Assembly: GCA_045579045.1 (NCBI GenBank) | Contig: JAZNLL010000115.1 | Location: 1 to 14,560, forward strand | Reading direction: 5' to 3' | DNA: 14,560 bases | Source: Avoscillospira sp045579045 | GTDB taxonomy: Bacteria > Bacillota > Clostridia > Oscillospirales > Oscillospiraceae | Part shown: positions 11,918 through 14,560 of the stretch, piece by piece | How the letters are laid out: every line of letters starts with the position of its first letter | Position numbering within the stretch: position 1 is the stretch's first letter | Notes under the pieces: model-generated | Told to the model about the DNA's origin: nothing | Database searches by the model: none | What the model saw: only the letters and a program-made list of their open reading frames with translations | Position numbers and translations under genes: made by a program

Positions 11918-12880
11918 TCATCCAGCTGCATGCAGCATGTTTTCGATAAAAATGCCATATCCTCTTGTGGGGTCATTGACCAGTACGTGGGTCACAGCGC
12001 CCACCAGCTTCCCATCCTGAATAATTGGGCTGCCACTCATCCCCTGCACGATTCCACCGGTTTTTTTCAAGAGTTCTTCATCTTTCACCTGCAGCAGCAT
12101 ATCTTTTCCGCTGCCGTCACTATTGGTGTAAATCTTGAGGATCTCCACAGAATAAGACTGTACCTGCGCCCCCTGAATATTGGAAAGAATTGTAGCTGCA
12201 CCGGTTCTGATTTCATGTGTCTCTGCTGTCGTGACGGTTTTTCCTTTCGGCAGTTCTCTCAGCTTTCCAAAAATCCCGAAATCTGTATTTTGGTTTACTG
12301 ATCCCAGGATTTTGTGGATATTAAACATACCCTTCAGTTCTCCCGGCTCGCCGCACTTTCCTTTTTCAATGCCGGTAACAGATGACGGTACCACCACTCC
12401 GGCCTCCAACGGCAGCAGTACGTCCGCATCCGTGTCATTTACCCCATGTCCCAAGGCTCCGAAATTACCCGTCTCCGGGTCGTAATAAGTCACCGTACCG
12501 ATACCTGCCATAGAATCCCGTATATAGACACCAATTTTTCGTCCTTCTGACGTTTCATTCGGTTCTACCTGAAAAGTATGCTCCTTACCTTTTCTGGAAA
12601 CTTTCAAAAGGATTTGTTTTTCGTTTACTCCATCTCTCAGTTCTTGAATTGTATGGATTATCTTTCCATTCACAGACAGGATCACATCACCCTTTTTCAA
12701 ACCTGCCTCTCTGGCTGTTGAGTGATCTTCAAATCCCGTAACCACCAATCCCCTGCTGTACAACTTGATGCCAACCGTATTTCCGCCCGGTATCACCAAT
12801 CTGGGTGCTGCTGAAGCAACCGTACTGCAAAGCAGTATCCAGATGACCAGAACCAAGCATTGTAATCTTTTCCTTTTCAT
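11918..12880 (-). CDS. spoIVB: SpoIVB sporulation signalling serine peptidase (S55)
   Basis: 320 residues: a signal/anchor segment (about 7-24, ending ASA), a PDZ domain (about 37-105, GLVVTGFEDHSTAREAGLKKGDVILSVNG region) and the S55 protease domain. The catalytic triad is visible: H145 in ALGHGV, S282 in GMSGSP and D267 fifteen residues before the serine, the same Asp-to-Ser spacing as in the Bacillus enzyme. SpoIVB is secreted from the forespore into the intermembrane space, where it cleaves SpoIVFA to trigger pro-sigma-K processing in the mother cell, so this organism very probably forms endospores. It is shorter than the roughly 426 residues of the Bacillus subtilis protein, mostly at the N-terminus. 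GGGAGG about 10 bases upstream supports the start. Its customary neighbours recN and spo0A are absent here. Confidence 0.92.
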   Translation of the reverse strand: MKRKRLQCLVLVIWILLCSTVASAAPRLVIPGGNTVGIKLYSRGLVVTGFEDHSTAREAGLKKGDVILSVNGKIIHTIQELRDGVNEKQILLKVSRKGKEHTFQVEPNETSEGRKIGVYIRDSMAGIGTVTYYDPETGNFGALGHGVNDTDADVLLPLEAGVVVPSSVTGIEKGKCGEPGELKGMFNIHKILGSVNQNTDFGIFGKLRELPKGKTVTTAETHEIRTGAATILSNIQGAQVQSYSVEILKIYTNSDGSGKDMLLQVKDEELLKKTGGIVQGMSGSPIIQDGKLVGAVTHVLVNDPTRGYGIFIENMLHAAG

Positions 12881-12974
12881 CGCCCTTTTCCTCCCTCGCT
12901 CGCCTCTTTAATATGGCTCTTTCTGAGGAAAACAGGCATAGAAAATACAAGCAGTTTTTCCTTGGAAATCAAAA

Positions 12975-13012
12975 ATACCGGACAGCTGCAGGTTTTGGCG
13001 GCCATCCGGTAT
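12975..13012 (-). terminator. Terminator of the DUF2461 gene
   Basis: Stem ATACCGGA (12975-12982) with TCCGGTAT (13005-13012), extended inside by GCTGC/GCGGC-type pairing, and followed on the minus strand by a run of T. It begins just past the DUF2461 stop codon (13017-13019). Confidence 0.75.
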
Positions 13013-13016
13013 CTTT

Positions 13017-13664
13017 TTATCCCAGAGAGAATTTCAGGCAATACTCATAAAGAGGATAAAGTTTTTTCATTGTGTTGATTACATCATCGGCAAGCTGTGA
13101 AGAAAACATCTGCTCATCAGGCGCAAAAGATTTGACAAAGCGAATATTTTTGCGATTGTAATAGGGCTCCAGAATCGAATGCGGACAAGGTTTCTTTCGG
13201 GCGTATTCGTCGCCTTCCATAAGAATTCCCGATTCTCTTTCCACCTGTTTGATGATGGCAGGATATTCTTCCGGATGGGCTTCCAGAAGTTTACGATAGC
13301 GTTCCATGACAAAACTCTTGGGCGACCAGAGGACAAAACCGTAGTGATAGCCCTCCGGCTTGATCTCAAAGTACAAAGAAGGCTGTTCACTCCAGGAGTA
13401 ACCTTCCGGACGCATGACAAACCAAAGGCTCTCCTTGTAAGGAACTGCCGGATGCATTCTGGCATCCTTATAAATTCTGGAGAGCTTGTGATCCATTCCG
13501 GGGATGTCCTGAAAGGCCGCAAATACGTCCTGCGACAGCAGTTTCATCGGTTCATACAAATATTCTTGGTACTCAGCCTTATGGGCCATAAACCAGTCAC
13601 GGTTATTATTCAGCCGAATTCCCCAGAGAAAATCCATGGTTTCCGGCGAAAATCCTTGAAACAT
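13017..13664 (-). CDS. DUF2461 family protein
   Basis: 215 residues matching the DUF2461 pattern: an N-terminal GFSPETMDFLWGIRLNNNRDWF (F/L-x-LxxNNxRxWF) opening, the central R-I-Y-K-D-A-R stretch (about 63-69) and the later YKESLWFVM and LYFEIKPEGYHYGFVLW strands. The family is widespread and has no established biochemical role; I assign none. It is soluble, with no signal peptide or membrane helix. AAAGGAAG about 7 bases upstream supports the ATG at 13664. It is divergent from the nitroreductase gene, sharing a promoter region in which the two -35 boxes overlap, so the pair is probably co-regulated. It lies upstream of spoIVB on the same strand, but a terminator separates them. Confidence 0.85.
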   Translation of the reverse strand: MFQGFSPETMDFLWGIRLNNNRDWFMAHKAEYQEYLYEPMKLLSQDVFAAFQDIPGMDHKLSRIYKDARMHPAVPYKESLWFVMRPEGYSWSEQPSLYFEIKPEGYHYGFVLWSPKSFVMERYRKLLEAHPEEYPAIIKQVERESGILMEGDEYARKKPCPHSILEPYYNRKNIRFVKSFAPDEQMFSSQLADDVINTMKKLYPLYEYCLKFSLG

Positions 13665-13687
13665 GAAAGCACTTCCTTTCTAAAGGG

Positions 13688-13737
13688 ATTTTATCACGGA
13701 AGATTGGATTTGCCAATCTACTTTTTTATGCTATAAT
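13688..13737. promoter_or_regulatory. Overlapping divergent promoters with symmetric site
   Basis: Plus-strand promoter for the nitroreductase: TTGCCA (13710-13715), 16 bases, TATAAT (13732-13737). Minus-strand promoter for DUF2461: TTGGCA (13711-13716), 17 bases, TAAAAT (13688-13693). The -35 boxes share five bases. A perfect 7-bp inverted repeat with 5-base spacer, AGATTGG (13701-13707) and CCAATCT (13713-13719), covers both boxes and looks like an operator for one regulator controlling both genes. Confidence 0.65.
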
Positions 13738-13764
13738 GGAAAAAACAGCAAGGAGGACTTTGCC

Positions 13765-14310
13765 ATGGATGCAAAAATCTGTTTGAAAACCAGAAGAAGC
13801 GTGCGTCGTTTTCTGGATAAGCCCGTTTCCAGAGATCTGATTTCTGAGGTGGTTGCGACTGCACAGTTTGCTCCCACATGGAAAAACAGCCAGACGGTAC
13901 GATACATCTACATTGATGATCCGGTTCTGAAAGCGCAAATTGCAGAAGAAGCCACCTTGAATTTTGCAAAGAACAAAGACAATATCAACAGTGCCGCCGG
14001 TCTGATGGTCGTTGCCACCGTTCACGGCATCGCCGGTTTCAATGAGGACGGCTCCTATTCCTCCGACAAGGGTGAGCACTGGGAATCTTTCGATGCCGGT
14101 ATCGGCACCCAGACCCTATGCCTGGCGCTCCATGAAGCCGGTCTTGGATCTGTGATTATGGGCCTGTTTGACTCCAAGAAAGTCATTGAGTTAGCAGGTC
14201 TTCCTGATGGCTGGCTGGTGTCCTGCATCATGGCCATCGGTTATCCTGCCGAAGGTGAACACGGTAAGGCTGTCCGCAAACCTTTGGACGAGGTTCTTTC
14301 CTTCCGATAA
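13765..14310 (+). CDS. Nitroreductase-family flavoprotein
   Basis: 181 residues, the usual size for compact members. The FMN-binding RRSVRRF (10-16) at the N-terminus, APTWKNSQTVRY (36-47) corresponding to the APSxxNxQPW motif, and the C-terminal GLGSVIMGLFDS followed by IMAIGYPAE are the family landmarks. These enzymes are FMN-dependent dimers that reduce nitro groups, quinones or enoates with NAD(P)H, and some act in flavin or cofactor metabolism; the real substrate is unknown. AAGGAGG about 8 bases upstream fixes the ATG at 13765. It is divergent from the DUF2461 gene under a shared symmetric site. The last base of its TAA stop (14308-14310) is already the first base of the inverted IS repeat, so the insertion landed exactly at the gene end, and IS hairpins now follow it. 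Confidence 0.88.
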   Translation: MDAKICLKTRRSVRRFLDKPVSRDLISEVVATAQFAPTWKNSQTVRYIYIDDPVLKAQIAEEATLNFAKNKDNINSAAGLMVVATVHGIAGFNEDGSYSSDKGEHWESFDAGIGTQTLCLALHEAGLGSVIMGLFDSKKVIELAGLPDGWLVSCIMAIGYPAEGEHGKAVRKPLDEVLSFR

Positions 14311-14415
14311 ATCAAAACCACTAGTGTAACTAGTGGTTTGCACAGGCCCTTCAAGGGCCTATTACTAGCCGCATCTTAAGATGCACCGAAAAGATCCGCC
14401 AACCGCATAATTTTT

Positions 14416-14444
14416 ACAGGCCGCCGCTAAAGCGGCCTGTTTTT
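14416..14444 (+). terminator. IS-borne terminator for the nitroreductase gene
   Basis: On the plus strand a GC-rich hairpin (outer arms ACAGGCCG and CGGCCTGT) followed by five T, about 105 bases beyond the nitroreductase stop. It mirrors the one at 11-35. Confidence 0.55.
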
Positions 14445-14560
14445 ATGCTTTGGTATTCTTGCTACCCGTAAACGGGTCGATGTACTCCTTAATCGACATC
14501 TGATCATCCATTATATCTTCTTGCAATTGTTTTCGGATATACTCCGCAATCTTCTCTGTA
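14443..14560 (-). CDS. tnpA: IS200/IS605-like transposase, C-terminal 38 residues (partial)
   Basis: The minus strand reads open from the window edge to TAA at 14443-14445. The tail contains IAEYIRKQLQED, then MSIKEYIDPFTGSK. An EYIRxQxxED helix followed by a DPFTG ending is what I recall from the C-terminus of IS200-type Y1 transposases of Clostridia, after the catalytic tyrosine helix. Those single-domain HUH enzymes cut and join single-stranded DNA at hairpins near the element ends, which fits the palindromes next to it. The catalytic residues themselves lie outside the window, so activity cannot be judged. Confidence 0.7.
   Translation of the reverse strand, partial: TEKIAEYIRKQLQEDIMDDQMSIKEYIDPFTGSKNTKA

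Larger units (their letters stand above)
14310..14560 (-). mobile_element. 3' part of an IS200/IS605-like element (right copy, runs off the window)
   Basis: Inverted counterpart of 1-140. From the boundary inward to the element: the 10-bp subterminal hairpin (14315-14339), the palindrome at 14344-14360, the 14-base palindrome at 14371-14384, the GC-rich hairpin (14416-14440) and then the transposase tail. The element is oriented leftward, facing the left copy. The first base inside the boundary lies in the nitroreductase stop codon. The left end of the element and most of the gene are beyond the window. Confidence 0.8.

Noticed and set aside
12909..12915. A sigma-G-like -10 box (CATATTA on the minus strand) upstream of spoIVB
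   Set aside because: No fitting -35 element lies 15-18 bases upstream; the nearest partial match is about 21 bases away, so the sporulation promoter cannot be assigned.
1..14560. The whole window as a composite transposon
   Set aside because: IS200/IS605 elements move as single strands through end hairpins and are not known to mobilise segments between inverted copies; the interior is ordinary host-type genes with uniform style.

Overview
The window looks like a chromosomal segment of a spore-forming gut Clostridium-type bacterium (Bacillota, probably Oscillospirales). The reasons are a recognisable SpoIVB sporulation peptidase, a cobalamin riboswitch, strong AGGAGG-type ribosome binding sites, compact intergenic spaces with bidirectional terminators, oxygen-sensitive glycyl-radical chemistry and moderate GC content. 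This placement is inferred from gene content, not from a marker gene.

Ends. Positions 1-140 and 14310-14450 are near-identical inverted copies (one single-base indel) of the 3' end of an IS200/IS605-like insertion sequence. Each holds the same series of palindromes. The right copy also shows the last 38 codons of its transposase. Both copies point inward and each abuts the stop codon of a host gene, so about 14.2 kb of host genes lie between two inverted IS copies.

139-1320 (minus strand): a cobalamin riboswitch with its own promoter controls a membrane-anchored DUF4430 protein and an overlapping ECF transporter S component, a likely corrinoid uptake module. 1321-1875: a type I phosphoribosyltransferase. 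1961-3949: a cytoplasmic clan GH-A-like glycoside hydrolase, divergent from an AraC-family regulator. 3964-7883: a glycyl-radical enzyme and its activase in one operon, flanked by that AraC gene (convergent) and a second AraC gene (divergent). This is the most enigmatic metabolic unit here. 7914-9901: an EamA-type permease and an M20-type metallopeptidase, translationally coupled. 10005-10523: a GNAT acetyltransferase. 10648-11871: an OFA-type MFS transporter. 11918-12880: SpoIVB. 13017-14310: a DUF2461 protein and a nitroreductase, divergently transcribed from overlapping promoters with a symmetric operator-like site.

The cassette is not one pathway. It reads as several small, separately promoted units (B12 uptake, sugar hydrolysis, anaerobic radical catalysis, amide hydrolysis with transport, sporulation) divided by strong hairpin terminators, several of which contain a gene's stop codon. 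Antisense frames of several hundred codons lie opposite the glycyl-radical enzyme, activase and hydrolase and were rejected as shadows. I see no tRNA, rRNA, CRISPR array, phage genes or defence genes.
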